This document shows positions 8,154-18,100 of a stretch of DNA of 64,000 nucleotides, in pieces. Under the pieces are notes generated by a model. That model searched no databases, was not told the origin of the DNA, and saw nothing but the letters and a program-made list of their open reading frames with translations. The DNA is from JADKAV01 sp041393775 (GTDB taxonomy: Bacteria > Actinomycetota > Actinomycetes > S36-B12 > UBA10799), in NCBI GenBank assembly GCA_041393775.1, contig JAWKJM010000003.1, positions 1,178,001-1,242,000 of the forward strand, given 5' to 3'. A program made the position numbers and the translations under genes. How positions within the stretch are numbered: position 1 is the first letter of the stretch; each line of letters begins with the position of its first letter.

Positions 8154-9065
8154 GTGACGGTTGTCTCGCCTGTCTGCGTCGAAACCCCGGCGAAGATCAA
8201 TCTGTATCTGGGCGTGGGACCGCGGCGCGCGGACGGCTACCACGAACTGGCGACGGTCTTCCAGGCGCTCGACCTCACGGACCAGTTGGAGGCGGAACCG
8301 CTCGAATCCGGCGTCCAACTCAAATTGCGATCCGGCAAAGGGGTGCCGGCCGGGCCCAGCAATCTGGCGGTCAAGGCCGCCCGGCTCCTCAAGCGCGAGT
8401 ACGAGGTCCCGCAGGGGGTCCGGTTGACCCTCGAGAAGCGCATCCCGGTGGCCGGCGGCATGGCCGGTGGTTCGGCAGATGCGGCCGCCGCCTTGGTCGC
8501 GTGCAACGCGCTGTGGGGACTGGGATGCACGCAGGCACAGCTGTCCCAGCTGGCCGCCAGGCTGGGATCGGATGTGCCGTTCAGCCTATGTGGGGGAACT
8601 GCGTTGGGCGCCGGCCGCGGGGAGTTACTGACCCCGGTCCTGAGCACCGGAGAGTTCACATGGGTCGTGGCGACCTCGTTCACGTCTCTGGCCACCCCGG
8701 ACGTCTATGCGACCTTCGACAAACTGCGTGGAACTGACTTTCCGGAGCCGTCGGTACCACGCGCCCTGCTCTCAGCGCTGCGGAGTGGGGATCAGGTTGC
8801 GGTCGGTGCGCACCTGCACAACGACCTGCAGGCCGCCGCCGTCTCCATGCGGCCGGAGTTGGATCTGCTCCTGGAGGCGGGGCGCGACTACGGCGCTTTG
8901 GGTGCGATGGTCAGCGGCAGCGGACCCACCTGCGTCTTCCTCGCATCGGACCATGACCACGCCATGGAGTTGTCGGTCGGTTTGTCGGGTACCGGCTTGT
9001 GCAAGCAGGCCAGGATCGCCACGGGTCCGGTGCCTGGTCCCCGGGTGACACGCACTCGCACCTGA
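8154..9065 (+). CDS. ispE: 4-diphosphocytidyl-2-C-methyl-D-erythritol kinase
   Basis: IspE phosphorylates CDP-methylerythritol in the non-mevalonate isoprenoid pathway. The 303-residue GHMP kinase has VETPAKINLYLGVG (catalytic Lys), the ATP loop PVAGGMAGGSADAAAAL and the C-terminal MVSGSGPTCVFL motif. It closes the metG-tatD-rsmA-ispE cluster. The GTG start lies 6 nt after TAGCCT (8142-8147), so besides read-through from rsmA it may have a leaderless promoter of its own. The 200 bases after its stop, up to the tRNA, show nothing I can name. Confidence 0.96.
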   Translation: MTVVSPVCVETPAKINLYLGVGPRRADGYHELATVFQALDLTDQLEAEPLESGVQLKLRSGKGVPAGPSNLAVKAARLLKREYEVPQGVRLTLEKRIPVAGGMAGGSADAAAALVACNALWGLGCTQAQLSQLAARLGSDVPFSLCGGTALGAGRGELLTPVLSTGEFTWVVATSFTSLATPDVYATFDKLRGTDFPEPSVPRALLSALRSGDQVAVGAHLHNDLQAAAVSMRPELDLLLEAGRDYGALGAMVSGSGPTCVFLASDHDHAMELSVGLSGTGLCKQARIATGPVPGPRVTRTRT

Positions 9066-9266
9066 TAGGGACGCTCGCCGCCGAAGTACGCACTCGACAC
9101 GGACCCGGGCCCGACGCCAGTGTTGTGAACTCACCGGGACGCGCGTGTCGGGTCAACTTCGCAACACCGGGACGCCGTGGGAGGGGTCCGCTTCGAGGCA
9201 CTGTGGGGGCGCCGCGCCCGGTGCCGGAAGCCCATCGGCCGCCGCGATAGCCTTGGGCACTGTCGA

Positions 9267-9338
9267 TCCCCGTTGGTGTAACCGGCAACACTCCTGGTTT
9301 TGGTCCAGGCATTAGAGGTTCGAATCCTCTGCGGGGAG
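9267..9338 (+). tRNA. tRNA-Gln, anticodon TTG
   Basis: The 72-nt cloverleaf has acceptor stem TCCCCGT/GCGGGGA, a D arm with GGTGTAACCGGCAACA, an anticodon arm CCTGG-TTTTGGT-CCAGG giving UUG (reads CAA) and a T arm AGAGGTTCGAATCCTCT. The discriminator is G, and CCA is not encoded. Confidence 0.95.
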
Positions 9339-9379
9339 CCCTTCGGAGCAACCGGGCCACCGCAAGCGCCGACCCCGGG

Positions 9380-10339
9380 TCAACGACCCAGCCTGCGCCT
9401 GGCTGACCGTGCGGCACCGGGCAGTGTGGCGATGGTGACTGCGAGCGCGATGACCACCATGCCCAGCCATTGCGCCCACCCGAGCGATGTCTCGTGGGCG
9501 GGCAGAGCGAGGTCGACGGCCACGGAGCCGAACAGTTGGCCCGCGATGGACAGCAGGCCGAAGACCAGCACGCCGACGCCGCGGACCGCCCATGCGGCCA
9601 AGGCGATGAATGTCACGCCGATCGGCCCACCGAGGTAGAGCCACCATTGACCCGGCCAGCCCTGGAACGTGATCGTGCCCAGCGACATCGCAACCACCGA
9701 GACCAGGAACAGGCCGGTGAACCCCACGACGAAGTTCACCAGCGTCGCCGCCAGGGACTGATGGGTGGCGACTGCGACGCGGGCGTTGATCGCCTGCTGG
9801 ACGGATACGCCGAAACCCGCGGACACGGCGAACAGCACGACGAACGAGAAGGTGAATCCGCCGCTACTGAGCCCGGACAGCGCGACCGCGAACAGCGCCA
9901 CCGCGGCGGCGATCGCACGATTCGCGGTGATGAACATCCGACCTGCCGGGCTGAGCCCAATGCGATCGACCAACAGGGAGCCGCTGACCTGCCCGGCCAC
10001 CACCCCGATGGTGAAGGTGGTCACCCCGACCACGCCCACGACCAGCCCCTGGGTGGTCACCAGCCAAGCGCCGCCGAGCCCTCCCAGCAGGTGCCAGACC
10101 CGCAGTTGCCCGGCGCGGATCGACTCCGGGATCAGTCGCAGGGACTGCCGCAGCGGCTTGCGGCTGAGCATCATGACCGCCACGAGGATCAAGCCGGTCC
10201 CGAAACTGATCGCGGCCGCAAGTACCCCCGCCCCCACCCGGTCGGTGAGCTCGGCATTGACCCGGGATTGCAGTGCGACCAGCACTCCGACCCCGACTGA
10301 CGCGGCGGCGGTGAGCGCTTTGGGCTGATGATGGGTCAT
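9380..10339 (-). CDS. DMT-family transporter, DUF606/YdcZ type
   Basis: This 319-residue protein has about ten hydrophobic segments arranged as two similar halves, each starting with a small-residue helix followed by a Gln-Asn region (VGVLVALQSRVNAEL in the first half, FGVSVQQAINARVAVA in the second). That pattern is the signature of the duplicated DUF606 (YdcZ) branch of drug/metabolite transporters. The substrate is unknown. It converges with the tRNA-Gln gene, and its start is divergent from glmU by 80 bp. Confidence 0.85.
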   Translation of the reverse strand: MTHHQPKALTAAASVGVGVLVALQSRVNAELTDRVGAGVLAAAISFGTGLILVAVMMLSRKPLRQSLRLIPESIRAGQLRVWHLLGGLGGAWLVTTQGLVVGVVGVTTFTIGVVAGQVSGSLLVDRIGLSPAGRMFITANRAIAAAVALFAVALSGLSSGGFTFSFVVLFAVSAGFGVSVQQAINARVAVATHQSLAATLVNFVVGFTGLFLVSVVAMSLGTITFQGWPGQWWLYLGGPIGVTFIALAAWAVRGVGVLVFGLLSIAGQLFGSVAVDLALPAHETSLGWAQWLGMVVIALAVTIATLPGAARSARRRLGR

Positions 10340-10419
10340 GGGGTGTGCCCGGTTCGCATGGAACCAGTGTCCCGCTCGCTCGGTCCCGGCCCGCAGGGCC
10401 GCCGACTAAACTCTGGAAG

Positions 10420-11844
10420 ATGGACCATCCAGTTGCCATCGTCCTCGCTGCCGGTCTCGGCACCCGTATGAAGTCCACCACGGCCAAGGTGTTGCACGAG
10501 GTCGCGGGTGCGCCTCTGGTGGGACATGTTCTGCGGGCAGTTGAAGGGGCTGGATTCGCCGACGTCCTGGTCGTCGTGGGGCACCAGCGGGAGCGGGTGG
10601 CCGACTACCTGGCCGATGCGTATCCCGCGGCCCGGACAGCGGTCCAGGATCAGATGCGGGGCACCGGTGACGCCGTTCGGCAGGCGATGCCGGGTGTCGC
10701 CGATGACGCGGACACGGTCATGGTGCTGGCCGGCGACACGCCGTTGCTGACAGCAGCGACGCTGCGCACACTGGCCGAACATCACGAGCGGACGGGCGCG
10801 TCGGCCACCGTTCTCACCGCCCGCCTGGCCGATCCCACGGGCTACGGGCGCATCGTGCGTGACGGTGAGGAGGTGCAGCGCATCGTCGAGCACAAGGATG
10901 CAAGTCCTGAAGAACGTGCGATCGACGAGATCAACAGCGGTCTCTACCTGTTCGAGGCGCAGGCATTGCGGGAGGGTCTGCAGCACCTCAGCAGTCACAA
11001 CGCCCAGGGGGAGGAGTACCTCACGGACGTGATCGGCTGGCTGGTCGACCAAGGCAGGTCGGTGGCGGCATTCGTGACCGGCGATCCGGACGAGATCCAC
11101 GGGATCAACGACCGCGTGCAACTCGCGGCGGCCGGTGCCGTATTGCGCCGGCGGGTGGCGCAGCGGTGGATGCGCGATGGTGTCACCATCGAGGATCCGG
11201 ACACGACCTGGATCGAGGCCGATGTGAGGATCGAACCCGACGTCGTCGTCCGCCGGAACACCCACCTGTCCGGCCGGACCCGCATCGAGACCGGAGCGGT
11301 GATCGGGCCGGACACGACGTTGGTCGACTGTGAGGTGGGCAGTGCGGCGACCGTCCTGAAGAGTCACGCCCTCGGGGCACAGATCGGCCCGGGCGCGACG
11401 GTGGGGCCTTTCTCCTACCTGCGCCCGGGTACCCGCTTGCTGGCTGGCAGCAAGGCGGGGGCCTTCGTGGAGATCAAGAACTCCGAGGTGGGGCATCGTG
11501 CCAAAGTGCCGCACCTGTCCTACGTGGGTGATGCCGAGATCGGCGAAGGGACGAACATCGGCGCTGCGACTGTCTTCGTCAATTATGACGGCGTGGCAAA
11601 GCACCGCACGGTGATCGGCCGACACGTGCGCATCGGCTCGGACAGCATGCTGGTGGCGCCGGTGAGCATCGGCGATGGTGCGTACACGGCCGCCGGGTCG
11701 GTCATCACCGCCGACGTCGGGGCCGGCGAGTTGGCGCTCGGCCGCGCCCGCCAGCGCAACCTTCCGGGCTGGGTGGCTGCCAAGCGCCCGGGCTCCGATT
11801 CGGCCAGAGCTGCAGAGCAAGCCGGCGATCCCGACCCTGGGTGA
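10420..11844 (+). CDS. glmU: Bifunctional UDP-N-acetylglucosamine pyrophosphorylase / glucosamine-1-phosphate N-acetyltransferase
   Basis: GlmU makes UDP-GlcNAc for peptidoglycan in two steps. The 474-residue protein has an N-terminal nucleotidyltransferase domain (AIVLAAGLGTRMKS, then QMRGTGDAV and LAGDTPLL) and a C-terminal left-handed beta-helix acetyltransferase domain from about residue 250 (GVTIEDPDTTWIEADVRI, then FVEIKNSEVG, NYDGVAKHRT and PVSIGDGAYTAAGSVIT). ATG is chosen because TAAACT (10407-10412) lies 7 nt upstream, the leaderless pattern seen repeatedly here. The order glmU then prs is conserved in Actinobacteria. Confidence 0.97.
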   Translation: MDHPVAIVLAAGLGTRMKSTTAKVLHEVAGAPLVGHVLRAVEGAGFADVLVVVGHQRERVADYLADAYPAARTAVQDQMRGTGDAVRQAMPGVADDADTVMVLAGDTPLLTAATLRTLAEHHERTGASATVLTARLADPTGYGRIVRDGEEVQRIVEHKDASPEERAIDEINSGLYLFEAQALREGLQHLSSHNAQGEEYLTDVIGWLVDQGRSVAAFVTGDPDEIHGINDRVQLAAAGAVLRRRVAQRWMRDGVTIEDPDTTWIEADVRIEPDVVVRRNTHLSGRTRIETGAVIGPDTTLVDCEVGSAATVLKSHALGAQIGPGATVGPFSYLRPGTRLLAGSKAGAFVEIKNSEVGHRAKVPHLSYVGDAEIGEGTNIGAATVFVNYDGVAKHRTVIGRHVRIGSDSMLVAPVSIGDGAYTAAGSVITADVGAGELALGRARQRNLPGWVAAKRPGSDSARAAEQAGDPDPG

Positions 11845-11943
11845 GCGCCGCCCAGCGACCAATTTCAGCCCTTCGGAATCCGTGGGCGCGCTGCCGGGCT
11901 AGTCTTTAGCCAGCCGTGTTGGACCTGTTGAGGGGCGCCCGAA

Positions 11944-12915
11944 GTGTCTGAACTGATCACACCGTCGCAGAAGAAGTTGATGCTTTTCTCGGGACGCACC
12001 CACCCGGAACTGGCCGATCATGTGGCACGTGAACTCGGCTGCGAGGTCTCGCCGACCCGCATCTTCGATTTCGCCAACGGGGAGATCTTCGTGCGCTTCG
12101 AGGAGAGCGTCCGGGGAAGTGATGCGTTCGTGATCCAGTCCCACGCGGAGCCCCTCAACAAGGCGATCATGGAGCAGTTGATCATGGTGGACGCCTTGAA
12201 GAGGGCCTCTGCCAAGCGGATCACGGTGGTGGTCCCCTTCTACGGCTATGCCCGCCAGGACAAGAAGCACCGTGGCCGCGAGCCGATCACCGCCCGCCTG
12301 ATTTCCAACCTCTTCGCCACCGCCGGTGCCGACCGGTTGATGTCGGTGGACCTGCACACCTCCCAGATCCAGGGTTTCTTCGACGGTCCCGTGGACCACC
12401 TGTTCGCTCTGCCGACCTTGTCCGACTATGTCGGCAAGAACGTCGAGCGTGACCGGCTCACGATCATCTCTCCGGATGCCGGCCGGGTCCGGGTCGCAGA
12501 GCGGTGGACCGACATCCTCGGCTCACCGTTGGCGATCATCCACAAGCGCCGCGATCCCAACGTGCCGAACCAGGTGTCCGTGCTGGAGGTGGTCGGGGAC
12601 GTCAAGGACAGGGTCTGCGTGATCGTGGACGACATGATCGACACCGGCGGCACCATCACGAAGGCCGCCGAGACGTTGTTCGAGCAGGGTGCCGCCGAGG
12701 TAGTGGTGACTGCGACGCACGGCGTTCTCAGCGATCCCGCCACCGAGCGCTTGAAGAACTCGCAGATCACCGAGGTCATCGTCACGGACACGCTGCCGAT
12801 CCCCAGCGAGCGCAGGTTCGACAAGCTGACGGTGCTGCCGATCGCGCCGCTGATCGCCCGGGCCATCTCCGAGGTCTTCACCGACGGGTCGGTGACCAGC
12901 TTGTTCGAGGGGTAG
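11944..12915 (+). CDS. prs: Ribose-phosphate pyrophosphokinase (PRPP synthetase)
   Basis: Prs makes PRPP from ribose 5-phosphate and ATP for purine, pyrimidine, His, Trp and NAD synthesis. The 323-residue protein has LMLFSGRTHPELADHVA at the start, the catalytic flexible-loop region VPFYGYARQDKKHRGREPI, SVDLHTSQIQGFF, and the PRPP-binding loop CVIVDDMIDTGGTI. It follows glmU by 100 bp. TAGTCT (11900-11905) is a possible -10 box giving a leader of about 30 nt; the GAGG in GTTGAGGGG upstream of the GTG may be the ribosome site. Confidence 0.97.
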   Translation: MSELITPSQKKLMLFSGRTHPELADHVARELGCEVSPTRIFDFANGEIFVRFEESVRGSDAFVIQSHAEPLNKAIMEQLIMVDALKRASAKRITVVVPFYGYARQDKKHRGREPITARLISNLFATAGADRLMSVDLHTSQIQGFFDGPVDHLFALPTLSDYVGKNVERDRLTIISPDAGRVRVAERWTDILGSPLAIIHKRRDPNVPNQVSVLEVVGDVKDRVCVIVDDMIDTGGTITKAAETLFEQGAAEVVVTATHGVLSDPATERLKNSQITEVIVTDTLPIPSERRFDKLTVLPIAPLIARAISEVFTDGSVTSLFEG

Positions 12916-12926
12916 CGCAGGTTGGC

Positions 12927-13039
12927 GTTACGAAGTTGCGCCCTCTCTCGGGGCCCTGTGACAAAGGTGCGGGGTCTGCCGGGTGCGCGGCGCGCACCTT
13001 CGTAACAGACCACCGGCCGTGCCGGTAACTTCGTGACAA
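12927..13039. repeat. Nested palindromic element GAAGGTGC, copy 2
   Basis: Forward units GTTACGAAGTTGCG (12927) and CTGTGACAAAGGTGCGG (12956) are followed by inverted units CGCGCACCTTCGTAACAG and CCGGTAACTTCGTGACAA. Here the outer pair shares GAAGTT/AACTTC and the inner pair AAGGTGCG/CGCACCTT, so each unit has its own partner. It lies between prs and rplY, 12 bp past the prs stop. Confidence 0.88.
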
Positions 13040-13171
13040 CGGCAAGCGGCCGCCGAGGCCCCGGACGCCGTCGCCCGTTACACTTGTTCCCAGACCCGGC
13101 GAGGGTGGCCGTTGCGGCCCCGTTATCGACGAGCCCTCCCGGTGCAGCACGTCCAACAACCGGGAGCGAAC

Positions 13172-13759
13172 ATGGCAGAGATCCGACTCGTCGCGCAGGA
13201 GCGCACAGACTTCGGCAAGGGTGCGGCACGCCGCCTGCGCCGGGAGGGCCGGGTGCCCGCAGTCCTCTACGGCGACGGTGCCGACCCGCGTCACGTGAGC
13301 CTCGACGACCATGACCTGTCCCAGGCGCTGAAGCAGCCGAAGGTCATCCTGGAGATCGACTACGACGACGACGTCATTCCGACCGCCCCGCGTGACATCC
13401 AGCGCGACCCCGTCCGCCAGGAGCTCAAGCACGTCGACCTGATCGCGCTGGACCGCGCCGCCCTGCGTGCCCGCCAGGTCGAGGCCGGGGTCATGGCCAA
13501 GGCGGAGGCGGCGGCGATCGAGAACGAGCTCGACCCGGTCGCGCTGTCGGAGATCGCCGGCGAACTGCTCGCCGAGGGTGGCGACCCCGAGACTGTGGTC
13601 GAGGCCGCGATCGAGCGACTGGAGGCTGAGATGAAGGCGCAGGCCGAGGCGGCCGCGGCTGCTGCCGCCGCCGAGGATGCCGCCGAGGCGGCAGGGGCCG
13701 CGGAGGGCGCCGCGGAAGGCGAGCCCGCCGAAGCCACCGAAGAGCCCTCCGAGGAGTGA
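13172..13759 (+). CDS. rplY: 50S ribosomal protein L25 (general stress protein Ctc type)
   Basis: L25/Ctc binds 5S rRNA in the large subunit. The 195-residue protein has the L25 start RTDFGKGAARRLRREGRVPA and VLYGDGADPRHV, then the two-domain TL5/Ctc extension (QRDPVRQELKHVDLIALD) and an Ala/Glu-rich tail of about 60 residues, presumably disordered. ATG is chosen because GGGAGCG lies just upstream. A possible -10 box TACACT is at 13079-13084. The stop overlaps the pth start (GTGA). Confidence 0.93.
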   Translation: MAEIRLVAQERTDFGKGAARRLRREGRVPAVLYGDGADPRHVSLDDHDLSQALKQPKVILEIDYDDDVIPTAPRDIQRDPVRQELKHVDLIALDRAALRARQVEAGVMAKAEAAAIENELDPVALSEIAGELLAEGGDPETVVEAAIERLEAEMKAQAEAAAAAAAAEDAAEAAGAAEGAAEGEPAEATEEPSEE

Positions 13760-14337
13760 CCGACACCTGGGTGGTCGTCGGGCTCGGCAATCCCGGACCG
13801 GAGTACGAACGCACCCGGCACAACGTCGGTCACCTGGTCGTGGACCGGATGGCGGCCCGTTTGGGGGTGTCGTTCGCCCGGCACCGCAGGGCGCATGCGG
13901 ACACCGCGGAGGGGCACGCGTTCGTGGGTACCCCGGCTCACTGCCGTGTGCTGCTGCTCAAATCCCGCACGTACATGAACGAGTCCGGCGGACCGGTCAA
14001 GGCCGCGCTGGACTTCACCAAGGCCGACAACCTCGTCGTCGTGCATGACGAACTGGACATCCCGCTCGGGGCCCTGCGGGTCAAGTTCGGCGGCGGTGAC
14101 AACGGCCACAACGGCCTGCGCAGTATCCGCAAGTCGTTAGGACACGGTGACTACTACCGGGTGCGATGCGGTGTGGGGCGTCCGCCCGGTCGGCAGGACC
14201 CGGTTGATTTCCTCCTGTCCAATTTCCGGACCGCCGAACGACCCGAGGTCGCGGTGATGGTCGAGGAGGCCGCCGACGCCACCGAGTACCTGATGGCCAA
14301 CGGGCTCAACGCCACCCAGTCCCGATTCAACCGATAA
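13756..14337 (+). CDS. pth: Peptidyl-tRNA hydrolase
   Basis: Pth releases peptides from peptidyl-tRNAs that drop off the ribosome. The 193-residue protein has the family start VVVGLGNPGPEYERTRHNVG (Asn and catalytic His), LLKSRTYMNESGGPV, VVHDELDIPLG and GDNGHNGLRSI, where the conserved G-NGHNGL block binds the tRNA acceptor. The GTG start overlaps the rplY stop, so the two are translationally coupled, as is usual in Actinobacteria. Confidence 0.96.
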   Translation: MTDTWVVVGLGNPGPEYERTRHNVGHLVVDRMAARLGVSFARHRRAHADTAEGHAFVGTPAHCRVLLLKSRTYMNESGGPVKAALDFTKADNLVVVHDELDIPLGALRVKFGGGDNGHNGLRSIRKSLGHGDYYRVRCGVGRPPGRQDPVDFLLSNFRTAERPEVAVMVEEAADATEYLMANGLNATQSRFNR

Positions 14338-14346
14338 GGGGTACCG

Positions 14347-15159
14347 ATGAACGACCTGACAGCCGACGCGGCGCTTGCCAAGGAACTGGCGCTGGAGGCA
14401 GGGCGTCTACTGCTGGACGTGCGGCGCGATTTCGGCCCGGTGGACCCGGCTGACAAGGAGCATCGCAGGGAACTCAAGGATGCCGGCGACGCAGCCGCGC
14501 AGTCCTTTCTCGCCGATCAACTCAGTCGTCAGCGACCCGACGATGCGGTGCTGTCGGAGGAGGCCCGCGATTCCTCGGAACGTGATGGTGCTAACCGGGT
14601 CTGGATCATCGATCCGCTGGACGGGACCAACGAGTTCAGCCAGGGTCGGGGCGACTGGGCCGTCCAGATCGCGAAGTGGGAACGCGGGGCGCCGGGCAGC
14701 GGATTCACCGCCGCCGCTTTCAGCCTGCCGGCCCAGGAGGCGGTGTACGTCACAGGCGCTACGGGCGCTGCCGAATTCGGGGCGCTGCACGAACGCCCGT
14801 TGCGGGTCGTCGTGTCACGCTCACGGCCACCGGAGAATTTCGTCGCACGCACCGACGAGATCGCGGCGCGACTGGCCGCCGACGGGGTGACCGAGCACGG
14901 GATCGAATTCGTTTACGTCGGATCGGCGGGGGCCAAGGTCGGCGAACTGCTCGCCGGACGGGTGGACGCATACCTCAACGAAGGCGGTTTCTGGGAATGG
15001 GACGCCGCTGCACCGCTGGCGGTCGCCCTGGACCATGGCATGATCGGGACCCATCTGGACGGCCGGACGATCGAATTCAACAAGCGTCCGCCTTGGGTCG
15101 ACGACATCGTGATCGCCCGGCCGGAGGTCATCGCCTACGTACGCCCGGACGTGGATTGA
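14347..15159 (+). CDS. cysQ: Inositol monophosphatase-family 3'(2'),5'-bisphosphate nucleotidase, CysQ-like
   Basis: This 270-residue enzyme has the metal-binding signatures of the family: DDAVLSEEARD (first acidic site), WIIDPLDGTNEF (DPLDGT) and EWDAAAPLAVALDHG (WD-AA). CysQ removes the 3'-phosphate of PAP/PAPS formed in sulfate assimilation; other members act on inositol phosphates or fructose bisphosphate. The short form with DGTNEFSQGRGDWAVQIA is closest in memory to actinobacterial CysQ, but substrate choice is an inference. It lies 9 bp after pth and 4 bp before mfd, so it is probably in their operon. Confidence 0.82.
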   Translation: MNDLTADAALAKELALEAGRLLLDVRRDFGPVDPADKEHRRELKDAGDAAAQSFLADQLSRQRPDDAVLSEEARDSSERDGANRVWIIDPLDGTNEFSQGRGDWAVQIAKWERGAPGSGFTAAAFSLPAQEAVYVTGATGAAEFGALHERPLRVVVSRSRPPENFVARTDEIAARLAADGVTEHGIEFVYVGSAGAKVGELLAGRVDAYLNEGGFWEWDAAAPLAVALDHGMIGTHLDGRTIEFNKRPPWVDDIVIARPEVIAYVRPDVD

Positions 15160-15163
15160 TCCC

Positions 15164-18100
15164 GTGATCCTCGCCGACGTCGTCGCGCGCCTCGGCGGAC
15201 TCCCCGAGGTCAGCCGATGGGCTCAAGGACTCTCTGAGGGCGGGGCCGAACTGGCGGTCACCCCTGGGGCGGAGCCCCTGGTGCTTGCCGGGGTCTGTTC
15301 GGATCGCAGCGTCGTGGCGATCACTGCAACGGGCAGGCAGGCGGACGACCTGAGGGACTGCCTGCGGGATCTGGGGCGGACGGCCACGGTCTTCCCGGCG
15401 TGGGAGACGCTCCCGCACGAGCGGCTGAGTCCGACCGCCGACACCGTCGGGCGGCGGATGGGAGTCATCGCCGATCTCGCGGCCGGGAGGATGCCGCAGG
15501 TCCTGCTCGTGCCGGTCCGGGCGCTGATGCAACCGTTCGCGGCGAATCTGCCCGGCGAGTTGCCGCTCACACTGGCGGCCGGGGACGAAGCCGGGTTCGA
15601 AGCCGTGGCGGGATTCCTCGTGCGGTCGGGGTACGAGCGAGTGCCCTTGGTCGAGCGGCGCGGACAGTTCGCGGTGCGCGGCGGGATCATCGACGTCTTC
15701 GTGCCTGCCGAGGATCATCCGACCCGTCTGGAGTTCTTCGGCGACGAGGTGGAGCAGCTGCGCTGGTTCGCGGTCTCCGACCAGCGCAGCATCGGGGATC
15801 GGCAGGCCGCGGTCACCATCCCGCTGTGCCGCGAACTCCTGCTCACCGACGAGGTCCGGCGCCGCGCCTCTGCGCTGGTCGACAAGTACCCGCATGTGGC
15901 GGATGTGCTCACGGATCTGGCCGCCGGGATCCCGGTGGAGGGGATGGAGAGCCTGGCCCCGGTGCTGGCAGACCGCATGATGACTCTGCTGGAACTGCTG
16001 CCTGCGGGCACGCCGTTGATCAATGTGGGGCCTGAGCGGATCGCGGCCCGGGCGGTGGACCTGGTGCGGACCTCTCAGGAGTTCCTGCAGGCCGGCTGGC
16101 ACAACGCGGCGGTGGGCAACTCCGTGCCGCTGGATCTGAGCCAGGCGGCGTACCGGGACCTGGAGGACCTCGGCGCGCTGGCTTCGGGCCGGAACCTGCC
16201 GATCAGCGGGTTGGGGACCCTGGGCACGGTCGTTACCGGCCTCAAACCGGCGCCGGTCTACCGCGGCGACGTGGCAGCACTGGCCACCGACGCACGCGCG
16301 GCGGTGGCTGCCGGCGTGCCTGTCGTGGTGGCGCTGGGGGCGACGGGTCCCGCCCAGCGCCTGGCCGAGCAGCTCGGTGCTCACGACGTGCCCGTTCGGC
16401 TGTTCGGGGAATCCGGGCTCGACCCGGTGGTCCACATCGCCAAGGCCCGCCTTCTGCACGGCTTCAGCACCGATGACGTCGTTCTCATCACCGAGCGCGA
16501 CCTGACCGGCACGACCACCGCCGCAGTCACGAAGATGCCCGCTCGGCGGCGCAAAGCCCTCGATCCGCTCACGCTCAAACCCGGGGATTTCGTGGTTCAC
16601 CACCAGCACGGGGTGGGCCGCTACGTGCAGATGACCCAGCGGACAGTGGCCGGTTCAGTCCGCGAGTACCTGGTCCTCGAGTATGCCGCCAGCAAGCGCG
16701 GCCAACCGGCCGACCGTCTGTACGTGCCCACCGATCAACTCGACCAGGTCACCCGCTACGTCGGCGGTGAGGCGCCAGCGGTGCACCGGCTCGGGGGCGC
16801 GGATTGGCAGAAGGCCAAGTCCCGGGCCAAACGGGCGATGCGCGAGATCGCCGCCCAGCTGGTCAAGTTGTACGCCGCCCGGCAAGCGACCAAGGGCCAC
16901 GAGTTCGGCCCGGACACCCCCTGGCAGCGCGAACTGGAGGATGCCTTCCCGTATCAGGAGACACCCGATCAGTTGGTCACCATCGACGAGGTCAAGGCCG
17001 ACATGCGCAAGCCGGTCCCGATGGACCGCCTGATCTGCGGGGACGTCGGTTTCGGGAAGACCGAGATCGCGGTGAGGGCGGCGTTCAAGGCGGTGCAGGA
17101 CGGTATGCAGGTGGCGGTGCTGGTACCCACGACCCTGCTGGTCAAGCAGCATCACAAGACCTTCACGCAGCGCTACGGATCGTTCCCGATCCGGGTGGAG
17201 GCGCTGTCGAGGTTCCAGAGCGAGGTTGAGACCAAGCGCATCCTGGAGGGACTGGCCGACGGCAGCATCGACGTCGTCATCGCGACCCATCGGCTGCTCA
17301 GCCCGAAGACCCGTATCCCGAAGCTGGGCCTGCTGATCGTCGACGAGGAGCAGCGGTTCGGCGTGGAGCACAAGGAGCACATCAAAGCGCTGCGGACCGC
17401 GGTGGATGTGCTGAGCATGTCGGCCACGCCGATCCCGCGCACCCTCGAGATGGCCGTCACGGGGATCCGGGAGATCTCCACGATCCAGACCGCGCCCGAG
17501 GACCGGCTGCCGGTGCTGACCTTCGTCGGCCCCTACGACAACCGGCAGATCGCGGCGGCGATCCACCGTGAACTCATGCGGGACGGACAGGTGTTCTTCA
17601 TCCACAACCGGGTCGAGTCGATCCACCGGGTGACGTCGAAGTTGTCCGAGTTGGTGCCCGAGGCGCGGATCGCCTACGCCCACGGCCAGATGCCGGAGGC
17701 GGCGCTGGAGCAGACCGTGGTCGACTTCTGGGAGGGTCGCATCGACGTCCTGGTCTGCACGACCATCGTGGAGTCGGGGATGGACATCCCCAACGCGAAC
17801 ACACTGATCGTCGACCATGCCGAAGCCTTCGGGCTCTCGCAGTTGCACCAGCTGCGCGGGCGGGTCGGACGGGGTCGCGAGCGTGCGTACGCATACTTCC
17901 TGTATCCCCCGGAGAAGCCACTGACCCAGACGGCGCACGACCGCTTGGAAACCATCGCCGCCCACACCGATCTCGGCTCCGGGATGGCCGTGGCGATGAA
18001 GGACCTCGAGATCCGCGGTGCGGGCAATCTGCTGGGTGGCGAGCAGTCCGGGCACATCGCCGATATCGGCTTCGACCTGTATGTGCGGATGGTCGGGGAG

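Noticed and set aside
12927..13039. Reading the GAAGGTGC elements as ordinary rho-independent terminators
   Set aside because: There is no T tract and they have two forward plus two inverted units; some lie before genes in the same direction. A termination role remains possible but is not shown.
13079..13171. An L25 leader riboregulator upstream of rplY
   Set aside because: A promoter-like TACACT and a leader of about 80 nt exist, but I find no known leader motif or convincing fold.
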